NCBI RefSeq assembly: GCF_902806455.1
Contig: NZ_CADCWQ010000001.1
Location: 3,038,001 to 3,102,000 of the forward strand
DNA from: Virgibacillus doumboii
GTDB lineage: Bacteria > Bacillota > Bacilli > Bacillales > Amphibacillaceae
Direction of reading: 5' to 3'
DNA: 64,000 nucleotides
A program made the translations under genes and the position numbers. Shown in pieces: positions 7,844 through 17,822 of the stretch. The notes beneath the pieces are model-generated. The model was not told where the DNA came from and did no database searches. It worked only from the letters and a program-made list of their open reading frames with translations. Each line of letters starts with the position of its first letter. The stretch's first letter is position 1.

Positions 7844-10678
7844 TTATTTTCCTCCACGTTTTTTTGCACTCAGTAATCGGGCCAGTCTTTCTTCTTTGCT
7901 TTCACCACCATTACTTTGGCTTGGTTTGGACTTCTCAACCGGTTTTTGTCTTTCCATTTTTTCTTTCTGTTTCCCTTTCTTTGGTGGGTCTGGTTTTTGT
8001 TTAACTGGTAGATTCGTCTGCTTCGGTTGTGGAGCAGTCTTTTTCGTTGATGCTTGTTTTAATTGACCAAGCTGTGCAGACCTTTTTTCTGTGACCTCAC
8101 TTACCTTACTCCGTTGTTTTTTCAACCCTGAGCTCAATTTCGTAACAAATGCAAAATTTATTCGGAACCGTCTAACTGCCACATCCACCATAAACAAAAG
8201 CAATGCCACGGCCAGTAATAGATAAAATAAATCCTGTCTATCGTAACGAGGTGGTAAATCCTCTGGTGAAAAGACATTGTCCAGGTTTTCGATTACCTGA
8301 CCACCGCCCGCTGAAGCTATTTCTTCGATTAGGTGATCATTCGTAGGCGTGAATGTATATTCCTTTGAATACGGAACGACGATTCCTGTCTTGAACGAGC
8401 CGACAACTTTTTCATTTTGCCGTTCGGATATTTGTAAAAAGTAAACACCGGATTCACTAGCCTCAAAAGTTCCTTGATACTCTCCCGGAGCTTTTGGTTG
8501 CAGGTTGAAGTCGACTTCTTCCCCTGTTTCACTTACCAGATTTGCAGTTAAATTGGCTGGATCATTATCTGCTGCTGTTACGTTAAGTGTAACTTGATTT
8601 CCCTCAATCTTTTTCGATACTTGATAGGTTTGCTTTTGATATTGTGGAAATGTCCAGGTGACAATATCATTCCACAGCGGAGACCAATTTTTCCACGCAG
8701 GCCAATTACCAGCCCATTTTCCGGACAAGTCCGATGTCCAGGCAACTGTTTTGCCTAACCCATATTGCCACCTGGTCAAAACCGGATCACCTTTTTCACT
8801 TGTTAAAATTTGCTGTGCCCGACCTTTTGGGGTTGTGGCAATATAAGCATTCATCTGTGGAACACCATTTTCAAAATACGATCCCCATCCATAAGCCCTG
8901 ACAAGCTTAGGAAAAAACGGATCATCTTCAATATATGTTCTGGTGACCAATGCAGTTTCTCTGGATAAAATCGTTGGGATACTGGAGTCGTTTTGCACCT
9001 GATAAAAACGGCCACCACCCAACTGGGCCATTTCTTCTAACAATGGCCCATCTGCTCCCATTCCAATCGCTACCGTTGATAAGGTTATCCCCTTTTGCTG
9101 TGCTTCTTCAATCATTTGCCGATAGTTAATCGATGTCGCTGACTGACCATCCGTCAGCAGTATGATGTGTTTCCTCTTTAATTCCAAGGGCTCCATTTGA
9201 GCGTAGGCTTGAGATAATGGTGTGAAAATATCTGTACCACCACTTGCTGTTATCGAGCGAATATTCTTTAGCACTTCTTCCTTATCATTGATTGGCCCAA
9301 GTTCGACCACCTGCCAGGGAGCTGAGTCAAAGGCAATTACCCCAAGCGTATCTTTTTCCCTTAGCAGTCCAACTGATCGGGCAGCCGCTTCACGAGCCAA
9401 TGCAATTTTACTTCCCATCATGCTCCCTGATTTATCAAGAACAATTGACAGACCAAGTGAAGGCAGTTCTTTTTTTCCTTTTAGATCCATATTTACTGGC
9501 ATCAATCGCTCAATCGGAGTTTTAAAATAACCACCAACACCAAACGATTGATCACCACCAGTCATGATAAAACCAACCCCAAAGTCCTTTACCGCACGTT
9601 CAATTAATTCCATTTGCTTTCCCGTAGTCATATGGGCAGATACATTGCTGAAAATAATTGAGTCATACGTCAAATAACTGCTTAATTGTCCAGGCAATAA
9701 CGCTGGAGGTATTGTTTCCACCTGAACCGCGGAGGCATCAAGCGCTTTTTCCAGGTTAGCTGCTGCATCATTTTTCCCTTCAACAATCAAAACATTCGGC
9801 AAACCTTTTGTTTCAGCAAATGCTGACAACTGATTATTTTCAATGACCTGGTCTCCCTCGCTGACTATTTCTGCATTAAACGTATGAAATCCGTCCGTTG
9901 AAACCAAGTGGTTAAACGCCAATTGATTCGTTCCTTTATTCAATTCAACGGTTTGATCAATGATCGTTTCTCCATCCTGTGTGATGCGTATTTGGCTTGT
10001 TGTATCAATGCTGCTGTCTATTGTCATGGAAAGGGTTGCTTGTTCACCTAAATAGATATTTTCCGGTACATCAAAGGATGAAATCGCAACATCGTCCTTA
10101 TAAACCGATTCAAAAGGCATAACATCAACAATGTAGCCCCGTTTATTTAAATAACTTGCTTGCCTGAGGGCATCACCAATATTTTCATTGCCATCTGTCA
10201 TTAACACAACCCGACCTTTATCATCCGCTGAAAACAAACTTCCAGCCAACTGTAATCCAGAAGCCAGGTTCGTATAGGAACGGTTCACTTCGGTTTGAAA
10301 CGACTGAATACCATCTCCCTGATCAGATAAAGGAGTTTCTACTACAGCTTCTCTTCCAGTAGACACTATACCTGCTTGATCTTCCGGAGCTTTGCCATTG
10401 ATTGCATCATTTACTTGTTTCAGCGCAAACTCTTCGTTATCAGCCATACTGTGTGATCGGTCAACAACGAAAGCAGTAGCCATCTGTTGGATTGGCCAAA
10501 GTATTTGTACCCCTGCCAATGCCAGAATAATCAGGGTGAAAACAATCGTGCGCAGAACTGTCAAGACTATCTTTCTGCCACCAGATAGTAAACTATTGGA
10601 CCGCCAGTATAAATAAAGAACGACAACCATTGGAATGAATCCGAGAAACCATAAGGGATTATCGACTTGAAATGCCAC
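7844..10678 (-). CDS. Membrane protein with two VWA domains and a GATase-like domain
   Basis: A 944-residue protein. Two N-terminal membrane helices (about residues 8-25 and 37-60) are followed by a first VWA-like domain with DRSHS at 73-77. A GATase-like segment (about 293-400, TGGDQSFGVGG) comes next. The second VWA domain has a complete MIDAS motif, DKSGS at 415-419 and GGTD at 480-483. Another membrane helix lies at about 816-838, and a lysine/proline-rich cytoplasmic tail ends in AKKRGGK. VWA domains bind ligands through metal and partner with MoxR AAA+ ATPases. It is the last gene of the operon and overlaps the upstream VWA gene by 20 bp. It likely acts in envelope complex assembly; substrate unknown. 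Confidence 0.85.
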   Translation of the reverse strand: MAFQVDNPLWFLGFIPMVVVLYLYWRSNSLLSGGRKIVLTVLRTIVFTLIILALAGVQILWPIQQMATAFVVDRSHSMADNEEFALKQVNDAINGKAPEDQAGIVSTGREAVVETPLSDQGDGIQSFQTEVNRSYTNLASGLQLAGSLFSADDKGRVVLMTDGNENIGDALRQASYLNKRGYIVDVMPFESVYKDDVAISSFDVPENIYLGEQATLSMTIDSSIDTTSQIRITQDGETIIDQTVELNKGTNQLAFNHLVSTDGFHTFNAEIVSEGDQVIENNQLSAFAETKGLPNVLIVEGKNDAAANLEKALDASAVQVETIPPALLPGQLSSYLTYDSIIFSNVSAHMTTGKQMELIERAVKDFGVGFIMTGGDQSFGVGGYFKTPIERLMPVNMDLKGKKELPSLGLSIVLDKSGSMMGSKIALAREAAARSVGLLREKDTLGVIAFDSAPWQVVELGPINDKEEVLKNIRSITASGGTDIFTPLSQAYAQMEPLELKRKHIILLTDGQSATSINYRQMIEEAQQKGITLSTVAIGMGADGPLLEEMAQLGGGRFYQVQNDSSIPTILSRETALVTRTYIEDDPFFPKLVRAYGWGSYFENGVPQMNAYIATTPKGRAQQILTSEKGDPVLTRWQYGLGKTVAWTSDLSGKWAGNWPAWKNWSPLWNDIVTWTFPQYQKQTYQVSKKIEGNQVTLNVTAADNDPANLTANLVSETGEEVDFNLQPKAPGEYQGTFEASESGVYFLQISERQNEKVVGSFKTGIVVPYSKEYTFTPTNDHLIEEIASAGGGQVIENLDNVFSPEDLPPRYDRQDLFYLLLAVALLLFMVDVAVRRFRINFAFVTKLSSGLKKQRSKVSEVTEKRSAQLGQLKQASTKKTAPQPKQTNLPVKQKPDPPKKGKQKEKMERQKPVEKSKPSQSNGGESKEERLARLLSAKKRGGK

Positions 10679-12488
10679 GTCGATACACCTCCCACTCGAT
10701 AAACAATAAAATTAAAGCTATGCTAGCAAAAATACGCCAGATTTCCTGTTTAGATAATTGTGCAGAACGCTCTTCCTGCCCCTCAACATCAACGGAAAAG
10801 GATTTGGCCGATTTAATAGTCCGTTCTTCATTATCCAACTGAACGACAAAATAGCTAAACAACGACCCGGATGCTGATTTTTCATGAAGTTGATAGATTC
10901 CTGGTTTACTTGGCATCGTTAACTCTGGTTGACTAAAACTTATTTCTTTAACATTTTCACCGTCCAATCTTTCTATTACCGCTTCCTCTGTTACTGTTGA
11001 TAAATTAATTGTTGCAGTTTCCAATGGCTTATAATAGCCCAGTGATTCCCCGCTTCCTGCTAATTCTTCAATACTATTCGCAAGCATTATCGGGAAGCCT
11101 GGCTGAAGCGGCCAATCCGAATCATTCAGGTCAAATGCAAATAAAATCATCGGGGCCTTCTCATACGTCCCTTTGCCGATGATAACCTGGTCGCGACTTT
11201 GAACAAGTGGCTGCAAATCGTTCCAATTACCAATTGGATATGCCTGACCTAAATAAACGTTACTTACATTGGAATAGGATAATATCGGGTCATCCATCAC
11301 TTGTTTTAAGCCATAGTTTAATTCTATTTTTTCTTCCACATCAAAAGGTCCTCCAACAGAAGGAGAAAAAATCAACTTCGGTCCGGCTGGCCATTGATCA
11401 GCTTCAACTCCCGATAACAGGTAAATGGCTTCCGGCTTCTGTTCGGGAAAAGAATAGTTGCCATTTTCATCTTTTGGAACCGTTGTTACTTGCATTCCAG
11501 CCGACAGAAGTGCCTGTTCGATAAACGAATTAACCTCACCCACTAAATAAATCGATGACGATAGCTGTTTCGGTAACAAAGCATACATGACATTATCCAA
11601 CGAATAGGCATCATCATCTGTTTTCACCTGGTAATAATCATGAACAGGTAAATTATTAAGGCTAATCGTTTGCTGTTCGTTTGCCGGAATATTTTCCGTT
11701 AACTGCTCCAATGCATTTCCATCATTACTGACCGACAGTGTAACATCAGCAGCTTCTGACGATTGATTTTTCACGGTAACAATCGCAGCGACTTGATTAC
11801 CGGTTTGTTTAACACCAAACGCTTGGATAGATATATTTTTTTGTGATACTTGACTATTATGTACAATGATTGGATTAGAAAATTTCTGACCAGATAGGCT
11901 ATCCTTGTCCAGATTGTCCGTAAATATATGCACCTCGCCTGTCTCCTGTTGGATCAACGACTGTGCCAATTGCACACTATCACTAAGGTTCTCATGCTGG
12001 TAGGTCAGCTGTAAGTCTTCTATTTTATCAAGGACAGCCGCATGATTTGTCTGATTGGAAGCAAGCAGGACAGGGTCTTTTTTGGCATGAATCACACTAA
12101 CTTTATGACCGTTTCCCAACTGGTCAATTATCTCCTGTGCCTGTTGTTTTGCTTCAGCGAACCTCGTCTTACCACTTTGTTCGGCCATCATTGTTGCCGA
12201 TGAATCAAAGACGATAACCAGATGATCTCCGCTTACTTCCTCACCAACAAAATATGGACGAGTCAACGCAAAAATCAGAAACAACAGGATAAGGAGCTGC
12301 AGAAGTAATAATAAATTCTTCTGAAGTTTGCTCCACCAGCGATCCGACTCCCATTCCTGGAGGGTGCGTTCCCATAGATAAATAGACGAAATGGTTTGCT
12401 TATCATATTGCTTTTTAAAGAAATAGAATACAAGTAATACTGGAATAGTACTTAAAAACCAGAAAGAAATCGGTGCCAGAAACCCCAT
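10659..12488 (-). CDS. BatA-type VWA membrane protein
   Basis: A 609-residue protein that starts like the BatA N-terminal domain family: two helices (about residues 5-24 and 57-77) around a cytoplasmic loop with YLWERTLQEW. A VWA domain follows, its MIDAS reading DSSAT at 95-99 rather than the canonical DxSxS, so metal binding may be weaker. A beta-rich region and a final helix (SIALILLFIEWEVYRR) close the protein. It is translated between the DUF58 gene and the large double-VWA gene. The family pairs with MoxR ATPases in Bat-type clusters. Confidence 0.82.
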   Translation of the reverse strand: MGFLAPISFWFLSTIPVLLVFYFFKKQYDKQTISSIYLWERTLQEWESDRWWSKLQKNLLLLLQLLILLFLIFALTRPYFVGEEVSGDHLVIVFDSSATMMAEQSGKTRFAEAKQQAQEIIDQLGNGHKVSVIHAKKDPVLLASNQTNHAAVLDKIEDLQLTYQHENLSDSVQLAQSLIQQETGEVHIFTDNLDKDSLSGQKFSNPIIVHNSQVSQKNISIQAFGVKQTGNQVAAIVTVKNQSSEAADVTLSVSNDGNALEQLTENIPANEQQTISLNNLPVHDYYQVKTDDDAYSLDNVMYALLPKQLSSSIYLVGEVNSFIEQALLSAGMQVTTVPKDENGNYSFPEQKPEAIYLLSGVEADQWPAGPKLIFSPSVGGPFDVEEKIELNYGLKQVMDDPILSYSNVSNVYLGQAYPIGNWNDLQPLVQSRDQVIIGKGTYEKAPMILFAFDLNDSDWPLQPGFPIMLANSIEELAGSGESLGYYKPLETATINLSTVTEEAVIERLDGENVKEISFSQPELTMPSKPGIYQLHEKSASGSLFSYFVVQLDNEERTIKSAKSFSVDVEGQEERSAQLSKQEIWRIFASIALILLFIEWEVYRRGISSR

Positions 12489-12492
12489 ACCT

Positions 12493-13374
12493 TCACCTCC
12501 CGATCCAGCCTTTACGCATTATTGACGAAAAAATCGTTTCTTCCAAGCTAGTAGAAGTAGGACAGATAATTAACTCCATTCCCCGCCGGTGACAGAACGA
12601 TTTGATTTTGTCTGTATGGTTTTCAAATAATTGCTTGTAGTTATCAATAACTTTAGGAGACATCGATACTTCACGCCGTCCAGTTGTCTCGATATCAACA
12701 AGTTGCAGGTCACCTATGTAGTCAGGGTCAACTTCCTCCGGCAACACAACTTGAATAAGCAATACTTGCTGGTGTCGTGCCTGCATCTTTTTAATTGCCG
12801 AAAACAAGTTGGCAGGATCATCCAGGAAATCGCTGATTATAACATTAAGACTTCCCTTTCTTCCTTGGTTTGACTTCTTGACCAGATGCTGACCAAATCG
12901 TTCTTCCCCATTCGCTACGGAAACTTCGTCAATAAAATGGATGACTTTATTCGTCATTGCCTTTCCCTTTGTATACGGGTAAATGCCAGAGGGGGAAGCA
13001 ACTGGAATAAAGCTTAACCGGTCTGAATTTGCTAAGGTTAAAAATGTGAATGATGCAGCAAGTTGCTTTGCCCTATCCCACTTTTCATTCGTAACGCCCA
13101 TTGATTTCGTACAATCCAAATAGATGGAGACCGAAAGCTCCTGTTCATCCAAAAAGCGTTTAACATAATATTTCTGTGTTCTCGCATATGTATTCCAATC
13201 AATCTGCCTCAGGTCATCCCCAGGATTATACAGACGATAATCGGAAAATTCCAAGGAGGTTCCCTGTCGCTGTGACCGCCGCTCACCCTTATGACCTCCC
13301 CGAACAATGCGCTTGGAGGTAAGTTTAAAATTAGCAAGACGTTTGGACAGGACTGGCGGTAGAAGCGTAGTCAT
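12493..13374 (-). CDS. DUF58 domain protein
   Basis: A 293-residue soluble protein with the DUF58 core signature SLEFSDYRLYNPGDDLRQID followed by W and YAR, and a downstream VWA-like fold (IYLDCTKSM). It starts 4 bases after the MoxR stop. DUF58 proteins nearly always sit next to MoxR genes and are thought to be adaptor partners of the ATPase. Most homologues carry N-terminal helices; this one does not. Confidence 0.88.
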   Translation of the reverse strand: MTTLLPPVLSKRLANFKLTSKRIVRGGHKGERRSQRQGTSLEFSDYRLYNPGDDLRQIDWNTYARTQKYYVKRFLDEQELSVSIYLDCTKSMGVTNEKWDRAKQLAASFTFLTLANSDRLSFIPVASPSGIYPYTKGKAMTNKVIHFIDEVSVANGEERFGQHLVKKSNQGRKGSLNVIISDFLDDPANLFSAIKKMQARHQQVLLIQVVLPEEVDPDYIGDLQLVDIETTGRREVSMSPKVIDNYKQLFENHTDKIKSFCHRRGMELIICPTSTSLEETIFSSIMRKGWIGR

Positions 13375-13378
13375 CGGC

Positions 13379-14371
13379 TCACGACCTTTCTTCTACATTC
13401 TTAAGCAATTCTGTGATTAACTGATCCTTATCGACCTGTTCAGCTTCCCCTTCAAAATTTAAAAACAAGCGATGACGAAGCACCGAATAAGCTACCTTTT
13501 TTATGTCTCCCATTGATACATTGTAACGTCCATCAAATAATGCCCGAACTTTCGCAATGGCGATTAAACTCTGCAGTCCTCTCGGTCCAGAACCGTAATG
13601 GACATAATTTTTCACACCACCTGTTGCATACTCATTATCCGCATGCGTCGCCATCGTTACATTAACGGCATAATCCAATACATTATCTGCTACCAGCAAG
13701 TGCTTAGCCATTTGCTGGACATGAACAACGTAGGATGCATCAACAAGTTTTTCCAGACCTTGAACACTCGATCCGGTCGTCCTTACTGCGATTTCCTTTA
13801 GTTCTTCACGTGTTGGATAGGCGACATCAATTTTCATGATAAACCGATCCATTTGTGCTTCCGGCAACGGATATGTCCCTTCCAATTCAATCGGGTTTTG
13901 GGTAGCAAGCACAAAAAATGGCTCCGGCAATGTATGCCTTTCTCCCATTACCGTAACGGTTTTCTCCCCCATCGCTTCAAGCAACGCACTTTGGGTTTTC
14001 GGCGTCGCACGGTTAATTTCATCCGCCAAAATAATATTAGAAAAAAGTGGACCCTGATGAAAAACGAATGACTGCCCTCCTTGTTCATTTGGCTGGATCA
14101 TGTTTGTTCCCGTAATATCTGTTGGCATCAAATCCGGGGTGAACTGTACACGTGAAAACTGCAGGTCCATAACTTCGGAAATTTTACGAACTAGCATTGT
14201 TTTCCCAAGACCAGGCAGCCCTTCCAGTAAGACATGTCCCTCAGCAAATATTCCCCAGAGAAGCTGCTCGACAACATCACTTTGTCCAACGATGAAGCGA
14301 CTAATTTCTGATTTCACTGCTTCAATCCGTTCCTTTACTTCCATCAACTCTTGTTCATTTACTGCTTCCAT
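13379..14371 (-). CDS. MoxR-family AAA+ ATPase
   Basis: A 330-residue AAA+ protein with Walker A GLPGLGKT (51-58), Walker B ILADEINRA (about 114-122), sensor 1 ATQNP (156-160) and a C-terminal lid domain, all typical of MoxR. Members act as chaperones that remodel or insert metal into VWA-containing partners. Here it lies directly before a DUF58 gene and two VWA genes, which are its likely clients. It starts 1 base after the preceding gene ends. Confidence 0.92.
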   Translation of the reverse strand: MEAVNEQELMEVKERIEAVKSEISRFIVGQSDVVEQLLWGIFAEGHVLLEGLPGLGKTMLVRKISEVMDLQFSRVQFTPDLMPTDITGTNMIQPNEQGGQSFVFHQGPLFSNIILADEINRATPKTQSALLEAMGEKTVTVMGERHTLPEPFFVLATQNPIELEGTYPLPEAQMDRFIMKIDVAYPTREELKEIAVRTTGSSVQGLEKLVDASYVVHVQQMAKHLLVADNVLDYAVNVTMATHADNEYATGGVKNYVHYGSGPRGLQSLIAIAKVRALFDGRYNVSMGDIKKVAYSVLRHRLFLNFEGEAEQVDKDQLITELLKNVEERS

Positions 14372-14372
14372 A

Positions 14373-16001
14373 CTAATTCGCTCCCTCCGCTGGCTTTATA
14401 TCGGAAAAGTAATCCTTGATTATTTCCTGTAAATGGTCCGGATAATCGTTTCGTTCCAAGCTCTCACGGTAGGTATTTTCATAGTGCTGGTAAACCTCAC
14501 CATATGAACGCACTTCCCCAGGCACAATTGGTGCGTTTGGAGCGATTTGTTGTTCACTTGGCCCCGAACCCAATTCACCTGTATCTACTTCCCGGTTCTG
14601 TTTACCATCCAGTTTTTCGGGAACAGTTAGGTTATGGTTGCCGGCACCGAGACCTGCACCATTACCACCACTACCAGACCCACTGCCTGAACCTGAACCG
14701 CTCCCACTTCCAGAGCCCGAGCCACTGCCCGATCCTGAACCGCTTCCAGACCCTGATCCACTACCCGAACCGGTGCCACTCCCGTTTCCGGACCCTGAGC
14801 CACTACCAGAGCCAGACTTCCCTTGTTGACCGCTTTGACCTGATGGACCACTAGTTCCTGACGTGCTGCCTGATGATGATGGACCACTTGAAAATGCCAG
14901 TGAACCCGGTGTACCAAGTCCGGCAGCTGCCATTTGCTGGTTCATATTTTTGGCAAGTTGTTGTAAATCCTTCTGTGCTGCTGCTAGCTTCGATTCATTT
15001 CCGGCAGATTTTGCAAGGTCCTTCAGTTGTTTTTCCATCTTAGACATTAAATGTTCAAGCTGTTCCTTGGATAACTCCCCTTTAGGCAGTGCTTCACTAT
15101 CCATTCCCATTGAGTTGGCTGCTGACTTTAGCTTTTTCTGTAAGGCCTTTAATTCTTCCTCACTCAAATCGTTCAGTTGCTCCTTCAGCATTGCCATTTG
15201 CTTTTCCATTTGTTTTGGATTCATTTGATTGATAGCCTTTGCCAGGCTGTTTAGTCCTTTTGACTGTAAGTGTTTTGCCAGCTTATTTAATTGCTTTTGG
15301 CTGTTTTCGGATTGCTCCTTCAGTTCATTCAGCTGCTTTTCCGCCCGCAGCAAATCCTCTTTCATTTCCCCAGCTTTCTTTTCCTGTTTTACTTCTTCAA
15401 GAAGCTTATCCAGCTTTTCGTCTGCTTCTTTCCCTGCTTTTTCTTTATGTTTTTCAGTGAACTGTTCAACCTTTTCTTTGTTCTCTTTTATAATTTCCTG
15501 TTCTTCTTCCTTGTCCTTCGCAGCTTCCATTGCATCATTTGGAAAAAGAATTCCAAGATACGCAACCAGCAGCAGACTGGAGAAAATAGCTAATTTCCTC
15601 CATTGAAACCAGTTGACCTTTTCCTGCTTAATATCCGGTAATACCTGCTTCATTTTTTTCAGGGTGTCTTTTCGTTGCAATTCGGCAATATCCGATGTCT
15701 CATCCTTAAAATGAAAAGAAGTTGTTACACGGTCATCCAAGCCCTGTTGATCAAATTTCCTGGCTGCCTCAAGATTGGTTGGTTTTTTCCAAAAAAAGTA
15801 AACGAGAAAACCAACAATAACCAGAACAATTGTTATTGCAATTTTAATGTCTACATAAGGAATGATTATAAACCGGCTGGCCACTGCCCACAGCAACGTA
15901 ATCCCCGCACACGTTAGAAGGAAGGTATACAAGGTATGAACTGCAACTTGTAACCTTAGTTTTCTTTTCACTTCTTTCAGCAACCGAAAAAACTGATCCA
16001 T
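14373..16001 (-). CDS. Coiled-coil membrane protein with a Ser-Gly tract (DUF4175-like)
   Basis: A 542-residue protein. Two N-terminal helices (about residues 20-70) and a third (near [15 protein letters not shown]) anchor it, followed by about 200 residues of Lys/Glu-rich coiled coil (for example [20 protein letters not shown]). A long Ser-Gly dipeptide tract, spanning roughly 14640-14820, acts as a flexible linker before a conserved end containing [20 protein letters not shown]. The layout resembles DUF4175-type proteins found beside MoxR. The tract is encoded by mixed codons, so it is not a simple DNA slippage product. It probably scaffolds the complex. Confidence 0.72.
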   Translation of the reverse strand: MDQFFRLLKEVKRKLRLQVAVHTLYTFLLTCAGITLLWAVASRFIIIPYVDIKIAITIVLVIVGFLVYFFWKKPTNLEAARKFDQQGLDDRVTTSFHFKDETSDIAELQRKDTLKKMKQVLPDIKQEKVNWFQWRKLAIFSSLLLVAYLGILFPNDAMEAAKDKEEEQEIIKENKEKVEQFTEKHKEKAGKEADEKLDKLLEEVKQEKKAGEMKEDLLRAEKQLNELKEQSENSQKQLNKLAKHLQSKGLNSLAKAINQMNPKQMEKQMAMLKEQLNDLSEEELKALQKKLKSAANSMGMDSEALPKGELSKEQLEHLMSKMEKQLKDLAKSAGNESKLAAAQKDLQQLAKNMNQQMAAAGLGTPGSLAFSSGPSSSGSTSGTSGPSGQSGQQGKSGSGSGSGSGNGSGTGSGSGSGSGSGSGSGSGSGSGSGSGSGSGSGSGSGGNGAGLGAGNHNLTVPEKLDGKQNREVDTGELGSGPSEQQIAPNAPIVPGEVRSYGEVYQHYENTYRESLERNDYPDHLQEIIKDYFSDIKPAEGAN

Positions 16002-16004
16002 AGA

Positions 16005-16889
16005 TTACCCCTTCTTCATTTTCTTTGACTTAATTCTAGTACTGGGCCGCAGACGTCTAACTGCAATTAGTAAGATAACCAACGTAATTGTGGAATAAGC
16101 AAGCGTAAATCCTGTCCAAAGCGGCAAGTCAATACCCAGTTGCCGAAATTGATACATAAACAGATTCATATCAAACGATGAGAGCATCGCGACTGCAGGA
16201 TTAAATATCAGAACCAGGTATGGCAAAATGTTGTTATTCGTTTGTCCAGTTCCCACAGGTCCTTGCGAAAATCCAAGGATTAAGCGCATCATGATAAAAA
16301 ACAGAATCAGTGTACCTATAACTAAGAACAGCATCACTCCATACGTGGTAATAGTAGATACGATTGTTTTCTTCATAATCGTCGAAAACATGATTCCTAT
16401 ACTTCCTAATGCCAGCATTGTCAATAACTGATAGCCAAACATTGTAAGTACCATTTGCGGTGACACACCACCATACAGGAAAACAATACTGTATAACGGT
16501 AAAGATGCGATTAACATTAATGTCAGGAATAATATTGAAGAAAACAGCTTGCTCAAGATAATCGATGTTGATGACTGTTGAGTTGTCAGCATAATATTCA
16601 GGGTCTGCTTTTCCCTCTCTCCACTGATCGATCCTGCTGTCAGTCCAGGCGTAATAAAAATGATTAAACCAAGCTGACCCATCGAAAGCAGCATAAATAA
16701 ATTTTTACTATCTGCAGCTGTAAAACTATCACGAGTAAACTGTGTTTCGGTGTAGATGAACGCCAGGCAAACCGCCCCACATATAGCCAAGAATAAAAAG
16801 ATACCTACAAAATTTTTGAATGATCGAAACCTTAATCTAATCTCTTTATTTAAGACAGGGTTGATGAATAATCCTTGTAATCGACTCAT
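16005..16889 (-). CDS. ABC-2 type transporter permease
   Basis: A 294-residue protein with about six membrane helices. The conserved SGEREKQTLNIMLTTQQSS segment after the second helix is characteristic of ABC-2 permeases (compare GldF/YhaP). It is immediately downstream of its ATPase with no gap. The pairing with MoxR/VWA genes recalls Gld-type clusters, but no gliding or secretion substrate can be named from sequence. Confidence 0.88.
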   Translation of the reverse strand: MSRLQGLFINPVLNKEIRLRFRSFKNFVGIFLFLAICGAVCLAFIYTETQFTRDSFTAADSKNLFMLLSMGQLGLIIFITPGLTAGSISGEREKQTLNIMLTTQQSSTSIILSKLFSSILFLTLMLIASLPLYSIVFLYGGVSPQMVLTMFGYQLLTMLALGSIGIMFSTIMKKTIVSTITTYGVMLFLVIGTLILFFIMMRLILGFSQGPVGTGQTNNNILPYLVLIFNPAVAMLSSFDMNLFMYQFRQLGIDLPLWTGFTLAYSTITLVILLIAVRRLRPSTRIKSKKMKKG

Positions 16890-17822
16890 CTACTCACCTC
16901 CCTTGGTAATTTCCATAAAGATGTCTTCCAAATTCGTTTGTTTTTGTGAAAGCGTTAAGATAGGTAATCCACTGTTTACGGCTTTTTTCAATAATGCCAC
17001 TTGCTCATCGTCCGTTCCCTGATACGATAGCTGTAATAGTTGAGTATCTTGTTCACTCCGGTCAATCTCAAGCACATTAGGGTCATCCTCAAAAAACGAG
17101 ATTGCCTGCTCTACATTTTCATTTACTGTTACTAACAATACTTTTTGTGCTTGCAGCTGGTTTTCAATCTGGCCGACATTCCCATGTGCAATTAATTGGC
17201 CGTTTTCAATTACCCCTAATTCATCACAGAGCTCTGACAGCTCCGGAAGAATATGAGATGAAATAATGATTGTCTTATCCATATTTTTAAGTTCCCTTAA
17301 TATTCCTCTCATTTCAACCCTGGCACGGGGATCGAGCCCGGAAGCAGGCTCATCCAGTATTAAAACCTCCGGGTCATGAATTAATGCCCTTGCCAAACAA
17401 AGACGCTGCTTCATTCCCCTTGATAACAAATCAACATAGGCATCTATTTTTTCTGTTAAATTTACTAGTTCCAGTAATTGCGGAATTATTGTCTTTCTTT
17501 CAGTGCTTGAAATTCCGTAACTGGCACCATAAAAATCCAAATACTCATGTACTTTAAATTGATCATACACACCAAAGAAATCAGGTACATATCCAATATG
17601 CTTGCGAACCTGCTTCGGATCCTTCGTCACATCGTACCCGTTTATATATGCAGTCCCTTCACTCGGTGCCAAAAGCGTTGCCAAAATGGAAAAAGTTGTT
17701 GATTTTCCTGCACCATTTGGACCGACAAACCCAAACACAGTACCTTTGTCAATGGTTAAGTTAAGATCTTCGAGTGCTGTAAATGAACCATATCGTTTCG
17801 TTAAATTCAGGATCTCAATCAT
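16890..17822 (-). CDS. ABC transporter ATP-binding protein
   Basis: A 310-residue ATPase with Walker A GPNGAGKST (34-42), signature LSRGMKQRLCLARAL, Walker B VLILDEPASGLD and the switch SSHI, plus a C-terminal extension (about residues 220-310) seen in CcmA/GldA-type drug or polysaccharide exporters. Its ATG overlaps the stop of the preceding 800-residue gene (ATGA, 17819-17822), and the permease gene follows at once. It energises that permease. Confidence 0.92.
   Translation of the reverse strand: MIEILNLTKRYGSFTALEDLNLTIDKGTVFGFVGPNGAGKSTTFSILATLLAPSEGTAYINGYDVTKDPKQVRKHIGYVPDFFGVYDQFKVHEYLDFYGASYGISSTERKTIIPQLLELVNLTEKIDAYVDLLSRGMKQRLCLARALIHDPEVLILDEPASGLDPRARVEMRGILRELKNMDKTIIISSHILPELSELCDELGVIENGQLIAHGNVGQIENQLQAQKVLLVTVNENVEQAISFFEDDPNVLEIDRSEQDTQLLQLSYQGTDDEQVALLKKAVNSGLPILTLSQKQTNLEDIFMEITKGGE

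Noticed and set aside
14627..14917. Long ORFs opposite the Ser-Gly tract
   Set aside because: Shadow of the dipeptide repeat in the gene on the other strand.
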